Shown here piece after piece: positions 52,831-61,879 of a DNA stretch of 64,000 bases (within the stretch, counting starts at the first letter, position 1; every line of letters begins with the position of its first letter). This stretch comes from Leuctra nigra. Lineage: Eukaryota; Arthropoda; Insecta; Plecoptera; Leuctridae. The stretch spans positions 7,034,316 through 7,098,315 of the forward strand of contig OW203768.1 in assembly GCA_934045905.1 (NCBI GenBank), given 5' to 3'. Position numbers and translations under genes: made by a program. The notes under the pieces are model-generated. The model had not been told where the DNA came from. It made no database searches and saw only the letters and a program-made list of their open reading frames with translations.

Positions 52831-55800
52831 TGTATGTATGTATGTATGTATGTATGTATGTTTTATTGATCCGCTTTGTGATACAATGCACGGTGGCAGA
52901 ACATTTAATAATGTGATAATATTATCTCGCATAATAACATGATAACAATAATTATAATACATGCGTCTCGACATTAAAAATCTAGTGTAGAATGAGAATG
53001 AATGAGAATGAGATGAGTGATATGTGATGAGTACAAACAATAATAATATGGATTCATGCTGCACCTTCTCAAGAAAATCAATCTTAGTTGAGTAATGACA
53101 TTAATTATTAATCATGATAACTCGAGATTAGATGTCTAGTATGTAGAATAGTGATTAATGAGATGTGATGATGGTGTGATGCGTACATAGTATTATAGAT
53201 GCATGCATATTCTCAAATAAATAGGTGAAGAGGTAGTAATATTAGGATGAAGGTGCCATGTTTCATTAGTGAATACAGAGGTGAAAGATGACAGCAGGAC
53301 AGAAATGGAGGTAGAAGATTGAGGAAGACACGATTTAGGGAGGCACGTCGATTAACTTGTTAAAGTCTTGTTATAGTTTTATTCGAAATGTTTTCATTGG
53401 GTCCAAAATTTGTGACGTTACAGAGAGGGTGTAGTTGATTTTTTGACAAGCTGTGACATCGGGGGGAGGGAGGTTGAAGAAGGCCTAAAAATTTGTGAAT
53501 GATGTTTTGGCGCATTATTTTAAATATGTATAGTATTTTCAGTAATGAATGGTAGTTTCAAGAATATTTGATAAATTTGAGTAAGATCCTTTGAGAAAAG
53601 TCTGCCTATGGAATGAGAGTATGTAAATGATGGAAGCGTGACAAGGTGTTGGGGAGGCATGGGGACAGGGTTGAACAGCAGGGTTGGCACATTTTGCCCA
53701 GCCCGAAAACCCCACTTGAAAAAAGTCATATCCAAAACTGGGTTTTAGGTTTCCTGGATTATGGAAACTTAGACATGCACAATTGTCAGACAAATGATAG
53801 ACAAATAAAATTACCTTTCCACAACTATAAGGCAATATTCATTTAAACCTCGACCATTTTATTAAGTTCAAGTTTCATGTTTTATTCAAGTTCTTGAAAC
53901 AAAGTGAAACCATTGTAAAAAGTTAAGCAAAAATTAAAAGAAGTCACAAACTACATTATAAACAATAGAGAGATAAATAAAACTACCCATTTATTAGATT
54001 TCCTATCCATTACCTTGCCATGTCATAATCTCGCTCAAAGTTGTACAATTAATTAATCAAACGGCATTCATCCATGCTTTAAATGAAAGACACATCGTTT
54101 GAAAGAAAAATGTATATTTACGTGAATAAAAAATACTTGGAAATATCTTGATGCCTGCTATCCAAGAAAAACAAACCAATGTTTTCCAGATCAGCTCTAT
54201 ATTTGACAATTCCCAGGCCATAAATTACCCCTGACGAGACATGCAATGCCACCCTCACCACACCACCTTCTCCCGCCCTTTCTACCGCCGCCGCCGCTTT
54301 CCCGAAACACGTTACCCCTGGCAACGCGGAGGAATAACAATTTCCAGAGTCAATCGGGGAAAATTATTGGAACTAAAACCCTAACGTACGTGGAAAATCT
54401 GTGGGAAAACAGTCTGGTTTATGCGCTACTACACATTTTTGCAACCCAAAGAAAAAGTAATTCTGCTTGAAAAGTTAATTACTGTATTTCAAAGACAAAT
54501 GCGGTCACGTAATAAGGACACAATTTGAATAACAATCATTCGAGTTTTTTTACGATTTCCCGAAGTTTCGAGATTTACTTGAGTAATGACAGTCCATTGA
54601 TTTTCTTGAATAATTAATTTAGACAATTTGTAGACTTGGGGTTGAAACGTAAGTGGATTACTAAAGTTGAATTGTGGAGAGATGTGGGAAATGGTGGGAA
54701 TGACATTTCAAGAGAGAATGTCGACGGATATTCTACACAATGTGAGTTTAAATCTATGAAATGTCACGATTTCCTGACTTGAAAAATTACAGATTCTCCT
54801 GAATAGTTCATTAACAATTTAAGTGGATTGGACATTTTTGCTTTTCTCCATTTTGGAATAATTTATACTGAGGAATGTGGAAATTGCTGGAGGAAACATG
54901 GTCACGAATTTTGTATGTACACCCAACAAATCATAAAACGGTATTCGAACGAAACGGATTGGCTGTTGGTCAGGTTCCTTGACAATCAATCCTTGTTATT
55001 ATCAATGAAATCAGAGCTCACCAACTTGAGGTAGATGATCCGATAGCATAGACTTCATCGGATGATGCCATCACATTTTTCAGCCAATTTCTTTCAAATA
55101 CCGTTTTATCATTTGTTGAATGTACCTGCAAATTGCAATTTGAGAATACGTAAATCCAAATTGATGAAGAGAACAAATGATCGCAAGTTCACGATGTGAA
55201 AAAATCGTACTCGATCGATTATCATAAAACTTGTGGGATTTTTTTCCGTAGTTGTCACAAGTGGCTTGAAAAGATATATGATTCACTTGAATAATTAATT
55301 CGGACATATTGTTGAATTATCAGGGGTAGAAACGTAAGTGAATTAGGGTTTGAGCAATTTGTAGGAATGTCCACCAAGACTCTAGACAGCGGGATGAATG
55401 AAATATAAGCCAAGATATCGTGTGTATCGTGAACTAGGTCTCAACGGCGTCGCATAACGACGAGATGGCGTGTCATCATAAACTGCCTCCAGTCACGAAC
55501 GCCGCCGTCGGGATTCGAACTGCATACCTGCCATACATGCTGCATGGAAACATCACATAACAGACGCTGAAGCCGATTGACATTCAGAAGGACTGGGTTC
55601 GATCCCCGAGCCCGACCTTTCCCTCTGACATTGTGACTTTAACAGACTTCTTCCCCTTCATCGCCATCAATCATCTCCCAATCATCCTCATAATCCTTCG
55701 CAGACACGAACATAGACCCTTCTTCAAATTTAACTTAAAACATTTGCTGATTTTATTGGAACTATTTAAAAAGTATTTGCTTCGTTTTCTTGTTATAAAG

Positions 55801-57512
55801 TTGATAATTTATCGTACGATGAACTTTTTACTCTACTAAAGTAATAGAACTGATCTAAAATTAATTCTATATGCACACTGAAACCAATTTAAAACTGTAC
55901 TACTTTGCACAAAACGGATTGGCTGGTGGTCAGGTTCCTTGACAATCAATCCTTGTTATTATCAATGAAATCAAAGCTCGCGTACTATAGTCAGATAATG
56001 CATTAGCACAGACTTCATGGGATGATGCCATCAAACCTTTATCAGACAATCATTTTCTTTCGAGGTACCGTTTATTATTTGTTCGAGTGTTTTAAATAAA
56101 ATTTAACATTTTATCACCATCCAAATACAATCAAACATTTGAAACATGAAGGCGCAATAAATTCCTCCTACTATCTCTGGAACATTTCCTCCTGATAGGC
56201 CACGGCCTCCTCCTCCTGATCAGTCTATTGAACTTCACTTGCATGTGCAGTATTCACGGATATTGTTTGGCTTCATGTTGATAAGATCACCTCATGTGAG
56301 GATATTAATGCAGGTCATTGAGCTCGAACCTGGGACGTTCGACACATGCTTACCATGAAGTAGCTATTTATTTATAATGCGTTTATAGAGTACCGAGATT
56401 ATGAAAAATAAGTTGCAAGGGAAATTTGTAATATGCAAAGTAATGGCCATGAATTACAAGTTTGAACTTCTGATAAATAGCTAATATCATCTTATATGCT
56501 TCGGTACCATGCACGGTTTTACAGCCGATGAAATGTACAAAAAACTTCATCCTGTTATGGATCATTATTTAATCGCGACTTGGGTATAATTTACCTCTTC
56601 TTCAGGGACATTCTTCAAGTATACTGATGTTTTCACTCCTTATCAAATAATTTTTCAGTTGCTTTTACTTAGTTGTTCCGTGTTGACATTTTATTATGTA
56701 CACTCGGCCAAACAAAACATGAACGTTGACCAAATTTGAATGACTGCTGGTCACGTCCCATAACCAATCAAAGCTTGTTCTTATCATTGAAATGTGAGGT
56801 CACCTATTAGAGTGAGACAATGAGATCGCTTAGACTGACTTCTGATGATGCGATCTTACATTTATCAGCCTATCAAATTTATTGAACGTTCAATTTTTGT
56901 TTGGCCGAGTGTACATTGTCTTCATCTTCTTACTTGATCTTTATTCAAAATATTGATCTGTTAAAACAATTAGACTCGATTATTTTATTTTTCCTGATAT
57001 CTTCAAATTCCCGACACAAAAAATATAAAACTAATGACGCCAGAGGAGGGACCTATCTTCGAAAGAGGACAGCGTAGCCAAAATTCAAAAATTAATTGAG
57101 TAAAATGAGCAGCATTTTTATAAAATCCATCACGTTGCAATACCATGCAATACCATGCCGGCTAGATTCAAGATTTTATTGTTCCAGAAATTGATACATG
57201 TACATTTTATTAGCGATCGATTTGTATACCCTAAGAAGATTAACTATCTACATCTTCTCCCTTCTCTCATTTCCTCTCTTCTGGATAAAGTATCAAGTAC
57301 CTAGGTACGATGATATTAATCTGGATGTATTACCTGGTCATGAGTATGAGACGGTGCGCGTACACCGACGCCTCTGGTTCCCTGCCGACGATGAACAGGA
57401 TGTCGGCAGAGTCGTGGTCTTCCAGAAGGCGGTGCAGGTCCTCCAGAAGTTGAGGCACGCCGGCCAGGGATTTGTCGGGAAGACGAGATCCCATCTCGTG
57501 CTCTGACATCAT
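44623..57512 (-). CDS. BTB-BACK-TLDc domain protein (eight coding exons)
   Basis: Eight exons join with consistent phases to about 496 residues. The order is a BTB/POZ domain ([33 protein letters not shown]; residues 30-125), a BACK-like helical region ([49 protein letters not shown]) and a C-terminal TLDc domain ([51 protein letters not shown]). BTB-BACK proteins often act as Cullin-3 adaptors; TLDc domains occur in oxidative-stress proteins and bind the vacuolar ATPase. Either role is inference here. Its introns enclose SmE, RPF1 and tRNA-Val on the same strand. I assign no symbol. Confidence 0.88.
45214..45392 (-). CDS. BTB-TLDc gene, coding exon 7
   Basis: TTTGGCAG is followed by GGT TCT CGT, in phase 0 with exon 6. 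It encodes [34 protein letters not shown] and MFAICYHPE, the TLDc core. The donor is CCTGA followed by GTAAGT. An in-frame extension further upstream to TTTCCAG would break phase with exon 6. Confidence 0.85.
45932..46260 (-). CDS. BTB-TLDc gene, coding exon 6
   Basis: The acceptor TTTCTTTTAG is followed by AC AGC CAA GTG, and the donor is GCAATG followed by GTAAGA. The exon has 109 codons spanning the BACK-to-TLDc junction, including [20 protein letters not shown] and [18 protein letters not shown], where the TLDc domain begins. Confidence 0.9.
46261..47363 (-). other. BTB-TLDc intron 5, with hAT-type MITE
   Basis: Apart from the MITE at 46792-47329 the intron is AT-rich and shows no other gene. 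Confidence 0.6.
46792..47329. mobile_element. hAT-type MITE with ACCCGGGTA repeats
   Basis: The ends TAGAGGTC and GACCTCTA are inverted. The flanks ATAGCTAC (46784-46791) and GTAGCTAC (47330-47337) agree at seven of eight positions, fitting an aged hAT duplication. Both ends are filled with TACCCGGGTAC motifs. A T-run lies at 47226-47246. It has the same architecture as the 11529-12193 element but a different subrepeat. Confidence 0.82.
47364..47523 (-). CDS. BTB-TLDc gene, coding exon 5
   Basis: TTGTTTACAG is followed by TTG TGT TTG, and the donor is TTATTG followed by GTGAGA. It encodes [19 protein letters not shown], the hallmark of a BACK-like region, and [20 protein letters not shown]. 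Confidence 0.9.
47608..47744 (-). CDS. BTB-TLDc gene, coding exon 4
   Basis: The acceptor TTCGCAG is followed by GA GGG AAA, and the donor is GATTAC followed by GTACGT. It encodes [20 protein letters not shown] and [17 protein letters not shown], the start of the BACK helices. Confidence 0.88.
48831..49133 (-). CDS. SNRPE: small nuclear ribonucleoprotein E (SmE)
   Basis: The protein has 100 residues, against 92 in human SNRPE. The N-terminus [20 protein letters not shown] is nearly invariant in the family. Sm1 is at about residues 45-60 ([20 protein letters not shown]) and Sm2 at about 70-85 ([15 protein letters not shown]). It extends eleven residues past the usual end ([11 protein letters not shown]). 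SmE is one of seven Sm proteins that ring U1, U2, U4 and U5 snRNAs in the spliceosome. It is intronless and nested in the BTB-TLDc intron on the same strand. The ATG is preceded by AGAACAATGG-type context, and the frame has no defects. Confidence 0.96.
   Translation of the reverse strand: MAFKGPPKIQKVMVQPINLIFRYLQNRSRVQVWLFENINLRIEGHIVGFDEYMNLVLDEAEEYNTKTKTRKTLGRIMMKGDNITLIQNVNPTAAVGLLKD
49715..50953 (-). CDS. RPF1: ribosome production factor 1 (RPF1, Brix domain)
   Basis: The 412-residue protein has an aspartate/glutamate-rich N-terminus (residues 5-70), a lysine-rich helix ([18 protein letters not shown]) and, from about residue 200, a Brix domain: [47 protein letters not shown] and [20 protein letters not shown], ending [22 protein letters not shown]1 acts in the nucleolus in pre-60S ribosome assembly and 27S rRNA processing. 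A second methionine at residue 4 (50944) is an equally possible start. The gene is intronless and nested in the BTB-TLDc intron, same strand, about 580 bases upstream of SmE. Confidence 0.95.
   Translation of the reverse strand: MLKMSEDEEMSEVECVDIGDEEEVGPEPRMNLKFQCEDEDDDSSDDDDDDDNDSMIEDEGDLVPNQDVEYDEEGNKVVYEKETVDPSITETRKERIQRLRDARMEESAGKRRCLDLTTINNISNKILRRKEMQKYIKVMKKTKKIERKQRKKAGIKTVQRTIENTREPDGTMVGDLAEEDNAEVAKDLANDEFSEYFQGVYEPKVLITFSDNPGNKTRAFGFELSKVIPNSTFRFRNRSGVKKIVTSSLRENYTDIVVINEDNREPNGMVVIHLPNGPTAHFRLSNVKTTGYLKRNYKGINTHRPEIILNNFGTRLGNTVARMLASLFHYDPEFKGRRAVTFHNQRDYIFFRNHRYEFKSQKKVSLRELGPRFTLRLRSLQEGTFDTKTGEYIWIINNRRHAMETNRRTFFL
51271..51436 (-). CDS. BTB-TLDc gene, coding exon 3
   Basis: CATTCCTTCCAG is followed by ATT GTG CTC, and the donor is CCGCAAG followed by GTAAGC. 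It encodes [39 protein letters not shown] and [13 protein letters not shown], the end of the BTB fold and the BTB-to-BACK linker. Confidence 0.9.
51697..51853 (-). CDS. BTB-TLDc gene, coding exon 2
   Basis: TTTTTTTATCCAG is followed by A TGC AAA AGC, and the donor is GGCAAG followed by GTGAGT. It encodes [17 protein letters not shown], a proline-rich insert ([14 protein letters not shown]) and [12 protein letters not shown], the BTB core helix. An alternative frame starting with ATG at the acceptor is out of phase with the flanking exons. Confidence 0.9.
52180..52252 (-). tRNA. tRNA-Val (anticodon CAC)
   Basis: The 73-nt sequence begins GTTTCCG and its acceptor stem closes with CGGAAAC before an A discriminator. 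The anticodon stem TGTGC/GCACA holds the loop CTCACAC, giving anticodon CAC. The B box GGTTCGATCCC and a T stem CCCGG/CCGGG are present. It lies in intron 1 of the BTB-TLDc gene on the same strand and would be transcribed by RNA polymerase III from its own A and B boxes. Confidence 0.97.
52531..52551 (+). repeat. G homopolymer run
   Basis: About twenty consecutive guanines. The adjoining sequence (GTAATTTATGGACGGGCG on the other strand) may be the end of an unrecognised repeat. Confidence 0.85.
52794..52860 (+). repeat. (TATG)n microsatellite
   Basis: Fifteen or more perfect TATG units, followed by a degenerate GAATGAGAATGAGATGAG-rich tract to about 53240 with two diverged copies of a segment of about 150 bases. 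Confidence 0.95.
54916..55125. mobile_element. hairpin MITE, family B copy 1
   Basis: The outer arms TGTACACCCAACAAATCATA and CATTTGTTGAATGTAC are inverted, and AAAACGGTATT pairs with AATACCGTTTT. The inside contains GGTCAGGTTCCTTGACAATC and ATCATCCGAT-type palindromes. Confidence 0.75.
55905..56095. mobile_element. hairpin MITE, family B copy 2
   Basis: It shares GGTCAGGTTCCTTGACAATC and TCCTTGTTATTATCAATGAA with copy 1, and ends TACCGTTTATTATTTGTTCG. The left end is eroded. Confidence 0.7.
56697..56915. mobile_element. hairpin MITE, family B copy 3 (diverged)
   Basis: The ends TGTACACTCGGCCAAACAAA and TTTGTTTGGCCGAGTGTACA are perfect inverted repeats. The interior (CTGGTCACGTCCCATAACCA, CTTGTTCTTATCATTGAAAT) aligns loosely with the other two copies. 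Confidence 0.78.
57334..57512 (-). CDS. BTB-TLDc gene, coding exon 1
   Basis: It starts ATG ATG TCT GAG and encodes [15 protein letters not shown] and [10 protein letters not shown], the first strand and helix of the BTB domain. The donor is GACCAG followed by GTAATA. The second methionine is equally possible as the start. An additional strong donor-like site (CTAAG followed by GTGAGTGAA) at 58120 may end an upstream noncoding exon. Confidence 0.88.
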
Positions 57513-59145
57513 GAATACAACGTCACTCTTTCACACTTCAACTTTGCAATATATTACGCAGTTTTGCACTTTTCTTGCCGTTTTGACAGGCAGGATATGC
57601 AAAAGAGACTTCCAAAAACTAAGCAAAATAAAATAGGTAGGTAATAGGTATGCAAATATTAGGCTGAAAGGGATGTTTTTTTCTACACTATTTCACAAAA
57701 TTACATGTGATTTTCACAGTGCTTTCACATAGCTATTAGCCTTGAATATTCACTTTTATTAGACACCCCAGGTGAATTAGTAGGTAATACACTGAGAGTA
57801 AGAGTATAAACAAAGAGTAAACTACTTTTTATCGCGCACAAAATAATGCATCGACATTCTGAATGTCTCCTAAAAGCAAAATATCCTGGGTTTCCGTCAA
57901 ACAGACCGCAATTTATAAATTCGCTAAATCGCTTCATACAAAGCAAGGTGTTCTAGAATTCCTCGAGAAGCCTCACAATGCCGTCTGCGTGCTAACCTAA
58001 CCTTTCTACCTGTCAAACAACCACAAACTAACAGTTTCTCGCTTAACTCTTCGAACAGGTGCACGAAACCCCTCACACATTCTCAACATTCAATCAAACT
58101 CGATTATTCCTTCACTCACCTTAGTTGATGAATTGAACTGCACAGGTGTAATGTTTTCGAGCACGTTTCGGAGTCTAGTTGTTGACAACAGACAACAAAG
58201 TACCGGGGAAGTGGTTTTGTCTTGAGATGGCCAGTGCCCTCTACCGTGTTGCCAAGTCTTGCACAGGTAAGATCTTACCTTGACCGTGTCATGCGAAGAA
58301 TGGCCTTCGAACACTGGGCCAGTTCCGTCAGACTAAATGATGTAGGACATTAGATTTAGACGTAATAAGGCGAGTTTTGTTTTGAAAAATATTCGAGGTA
58401 AAAGTGGAACGAATTTTGTCATTAATAAAGATTGTTTTTCTTTCCTATGAGCAGTGAACATCTTACTTCAATTAAATTGAACCAAATGATACGGTGAGAA
58501 AGGGTGGGATATTTCATTTGAACGTATAATCGTAAATTGAACAAGTTAATAAGTAAAAAATACAAATACCTATAAGAAACTAGTAGCTGTACTACATGCC
58601 CACAGATATTATTATGGGTTGGATTATGGTTTTGAAATCAGGATTGCAGCTATTCATTTTATCACTTCATCAATAAATCAAACATTTATCATACATTTCC
58701 AACATTATTTATTAGGTACTTGTTTAAATTAATTGCAGGTAATTAATAGTAGTAATAATAGTAATAGTAAATACTAAATAGTAATTAATAGTAGTAATAG
58801 AATTAATAGCAGTAAATATAACTAAAGACATTACACAACATATTTCCACTTCTTCATAATTCTAGAAATTTTTAAAAATATTGCAAATAGCTGCCCGATT
58901 TATCAATTGTACAAAATTTTAAATCTGTGTTGGATCAGTCCTTGGGGGAAGGAGCCATTTTCACACAATCATTGTTCCTTTTAAGAATAATGTATAATTT
59001 TATAATTTAGTAGAACCAGTACAAAACTGATTTGTAGATTATACTAACAATTATTTTATTGTGTCTTTGAAAATAGTACACAATGACTAAGGTGACATTA
59101 TCGAAACAAAATCATGTTTTCAACACTCGAGTTTTCTTTGTATCT
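57513..59145. other. 5' flank of BTB-TLDc gene and spacer
   Basis: A probable noncoding first exon ends at 58120. The rest is AT-rich with no further gene. An AGTAATAATAGTAATAG-type low-complexity stretch lies at 58745-58815. Confidence 0.4.
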
Positions 59146-60759
59146 CTAATCGAACGGAAGGAGTTCGACGAGTGTTCGAGCTCCGTCACCCACATCTGTA
59201 ACCACGATCTTGTCTGTACCACAGTGCGAGGTGTCAGGTGGCGCCCACATGAACCCCGGCGTCGGAGCTTGACGGGGGAGTGTAGGAGGCGGCGAACCAG
59301 CTGGGGGCGGAGGCGGAGGTAAAATATCTCGTAGTACAGGGAGTCGCTTACTGTCTGGTTCACTTTCTTGAGTAATTATTGTTTTCAACACAAATCGAGG
59401 TTTTAAAGTATAATTCCTATGAATATTCATTTTATTCAGCGTCAAGTTTTCAAGAATAGTTGGTTTTTGTTTAGTGAGAATTTCTGCAAGTTTCGGTCGA
59501 CGTTTTCTCATGCCCATTTCAAGAATCTCTTTGTCCCTCTTCTCCTTTTCTCGATCTAGTTTATTTTTCAAGTCCGTTTTTTTCGCGATCTCCAGTATTT
59601 CTTGTAGATTGGCAGGCGAGGGAGGGCATTTGTTACCTGCTGCGGGAACAGTTTTTCCAGGGATCGCTGGAAGTGAGTTGGAGGTGGGATTCGCATTCGG
59701 TCGAAGTTTGATTAGTGGAGGGAATATCTTCTCGCCCGAAGTTCTCGTCGAACTAGGGAGAGGGTGGCGAAGTGGATCGACAGTGATGGGAGGCGGAGGA
59801 GGTGGAGGTCTGAATAAGAAACTATTGTCTATAGGATTCTTGTAATTGCATTGCTGCCTCAGGATTGGTACACACTGAGGACGAAAACTCCCAATGCCAT
59901 TGAGCATTAGAGCCGATGAATTAAATTGGTTTTGCCAAATTGTTTGTGAAAACTGTGGGTAAAATGGCATGACTACATTTTGCGAGAAAGGTGGATAGAA
60001 AAATGAAGGATTCATGTAGTGCATTGGTATTGGTAATAATGTAGTATTTGAACTATGCATTGCTGAGTTTTGAAAAGTGTTTTGCTGTAATGGTGGTACT
60101 GGCATGGTTTCTTCCAATGAGTGCATTGGTAATAATGTTTTGGAACTATCAGGCACTGTAGAGTTTTGAATAGTATTTCGCGATAATGACGGTCCTGGAA
60201 TGTTTTCTTCCAATGGGATAAACTTATCAATAACTGGTGATAAACTCGGACATAAAACCATATCCACCAGTTTACAGTTGGGTTCATTTGTCACTGGAGT
60301 TCTCTCATTTAATACCTTAGTATCTTGGGAAGTCTTAATACCTTTCACTTTGTCTTCTTTGTGGCGTCGTGCGTCACTACGCGACGCTCTGACAGGCGTA
60401 CTTCTTCTCCTCTCTCTGGATCTGCTGCGTCGGCGTTCTCGGTGGCGATCACGTCTCACATCCCGGTCAGATCTGTGGATGAAGTTGTACCTTCCACGAG
60501 GAGGCCCAACGCTTCTCGGAGACAGTAGTTCGATTCTTCTTCTAGTTCTATGGTTATCTCTCTCCTCACTGTGTTTACGAGATTGGCGGCGTCTCTCTCG
60601 ATCTCGAGATTCTCTGCGATCTGAAGAACGATGTCGTCTCTCTCTTCTTTTCATTATTCTTCTCGCGTTTTTTACTACAAACACTTTGAGATTACTTTCT
60701 GCGCAATATTCCATTTCATTTTGACAATACAAAGAGTAGGCTTTAGAATGGCATTTCAT
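59146..60759 (-). CDS. RS-rich and proline-rich nuclear protein, unknown
   Basis: An open frame of 537 codons. The likely start is the methionine at residue 36 (60654), just before KRRERRHRSSDRRESR. The N-terminal 100 residues are rich in arginine-serine dipeptides (RRRSRSRERRRS), suggesting a nuclear-speckle or splicing-associated protein. Two polyproline runs ([12 protein letters not shown] and ILPPPPPPAGSPPP) bracket a charged helix (LKNKLDREKEKRDKEILEMG). I do not recognise a named family. The consistent frame over 1.6 kb and the polyproline and RS composition argue that it is a real single-exon gene. Confidence 0.7.
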   Translation of the reverse strand: MKCHSKAYSLYCQNEMEYCAESNLKVFVVKNARRIMKRRERRHRSSDRRESRDRERRRQSRKHSEERDNHRTRRRIELLSPRSVGPPRGRYNFIHRSDRDVRRDRHRERRRSRSRERRRSTPVRASRSDARRHKEDKVKGIKTSQDTKVLNERTPVTNEPNCKLVDMVLCPSLSPVIDKFIPLEENIPGPSLSRNTIQNSTVPDSSKTLLPMHSLEETMPVPPLQQNTFQNSAMHSSNTTLLPIPMHYMNPSFFYPPFSQNVVMPFYPQFSQTIWQNQFNSSALMLNGIGSFRPQCVPILRQQCNYKNPIDNSFLFRPPPPPPPITVDPLRHPLPSSTRTSGEKIFPPLIKLRPNANPTSNSLPAIPGKTVPAAGNKCPPSPANLQEILEIAKKTDLKNKLDREKEKRDKEILEMGMRKRRPKLAEILTKQKPTILENLTLNKMNIHRNYTLKPRFVLKTIITQESEPDSKRLPVLRDILPPPPPPAGSPPPTLPRQAPTPGFMWAPPDTSHCGTDKIVVTDVGDGARTLVELLPFD

Positions 60760-61661
60760 AACATTGAAAGTGACACTGACGTTTCAATTTCAGTGCTGCC
60801 AAATTTGCCAATGTGTTTTTTTTGTTTACTTTTAATCACTGCTTACTTGATCACCAATTTTCTTCAAACATTCTTCAACAGGCACCATACTTTACACTAA
60901 TAACGTTGCAAAACTAGGTGTTTTGGAATTAAATGTACATTGTTTAAAAAATACTTGTCGAGTCTAAAATGGGGATGAAATAGAGTCATCCATTTTCTTT
61001 TACTACGGCCGCAGCATTGCATTGTGGTCCAAGATTGTGAAGTGAAGACTGTGTGTGTGAAGTATGTTCCATGTGCGGTGGTGTGTCAACGATGTCGAGG
61101 TACCAACAGAATCAATGCTGTCAATCAATCTGACAGGTGGCCAAGCAAATTGTTGCAATATTCAATCAGCTGTATGAACACCTATCACAGGGCACAGGCT
61201 ATCATAACCTACAAAAGATATCTTGTAAATTTGCTTCTTAATGATTTGGAATTATGTCCCGTTTGAATAAAACTCGTATTTAATACTTACGACCAATAAA
61301 ACGACAATAAGTCTTATTCGTTTTCTACATTTTGCTAAATAAAATAAACGCCGTTGAAGGTCAAATGTTTCAAAAATTGAAGTTGAGCCCAGCCCATCCA
61401 TTTTGAACACAACACAATCACACATTTATCTCGCCAGCAGTCTAGCAGAGGCACTGGTAGATAGTTTGTGTTATCGTATATTGTTGTAAACTTGTTTAAT
61501 TATTGTAAAAATTTGGAAAGAGGTGTCATTGTTTGATAAAAATGTTGTTCAGAAAAACTGGGGTACTAGAAATAAAGTACTACATACAATCAATAATTGC
61601 AATGCACATCCGCAATGCACAACAATAATGTTGTCAAAATAATGAATTTATGTTTGCGCTT

Positions 61662-61817
61662 AGGACCCCGTCATGGTTCTTGCACTTGGCCAGAACACAA
61701 ATAGAGTCACTGAGTCACCAGACGTCGCGGCGTCGCTCATGAACCTCCGGACCATCGGCGTCGACAGGACGACGAAGAAGTCATGCGACGTCGGAAACTG
61801 CAGCGTCATGTCTTAGC
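61662..61817. other. CpG-rich open segment, possible exon
   Basis: In an otherwise AT-rich area, this stretch is GC- and CpG-rich. The plus strand, after TTTGCGCTTAG, is open as DPVMVLALGQNTNRVTE onward for about 51 codons to TAG. The minus strand is also open for 49 codons (MTLQFPTSHDFFVVLSTP...). I could not tell which strand codes, or whether either does. Confidence 0.3.
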
Positions 61818-61843
61818 GAGATCATTCAATGTGCAAGTTATAC

Positions 61844-61879
61844 CCCCCCCCCCCCACACACACAGTCACACACACACTA
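61844..61879 (+). repeat. poly(C) and (CA)n microsatellite
   Basis: A run of about 13 cytosines followed by CA repeats. Confidence 0.9.

Larger units (their letters stand above)
51854..57333 (-). other. BTB-TLDc intron 1: tRNA, microsatellites, hairpin MITEs
   Basis: This 5.5-kb intron carries tRNA-Val (52180-52252), a G homopolymer (52531-52551), a (TATG)n microsatellite (52794-52860), three related hairpin MITEs (54916-56915) and SINE-like sequence near 55500-55620 and 56157-56360. A CpG-rich patch at 54240-54330 is unexplained. No protein gene was supported. Confidence 0.6.

Noticed and set aside
55497..55620. Possible second tRNA (GGTTCGATCCC B box near 55588)
   Set aside because: No matching acceptor, D or anticodon stems could be folded, so it is more likely a tRNA-derived SINE fragment.
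61024..61266. Plus-strand frame MVQDCEVKTVCVKYVPCAVV
   Set aside because: No recognisable domain. GAG followed by GTACCA is a possible donor, but no partner exon could be joined.
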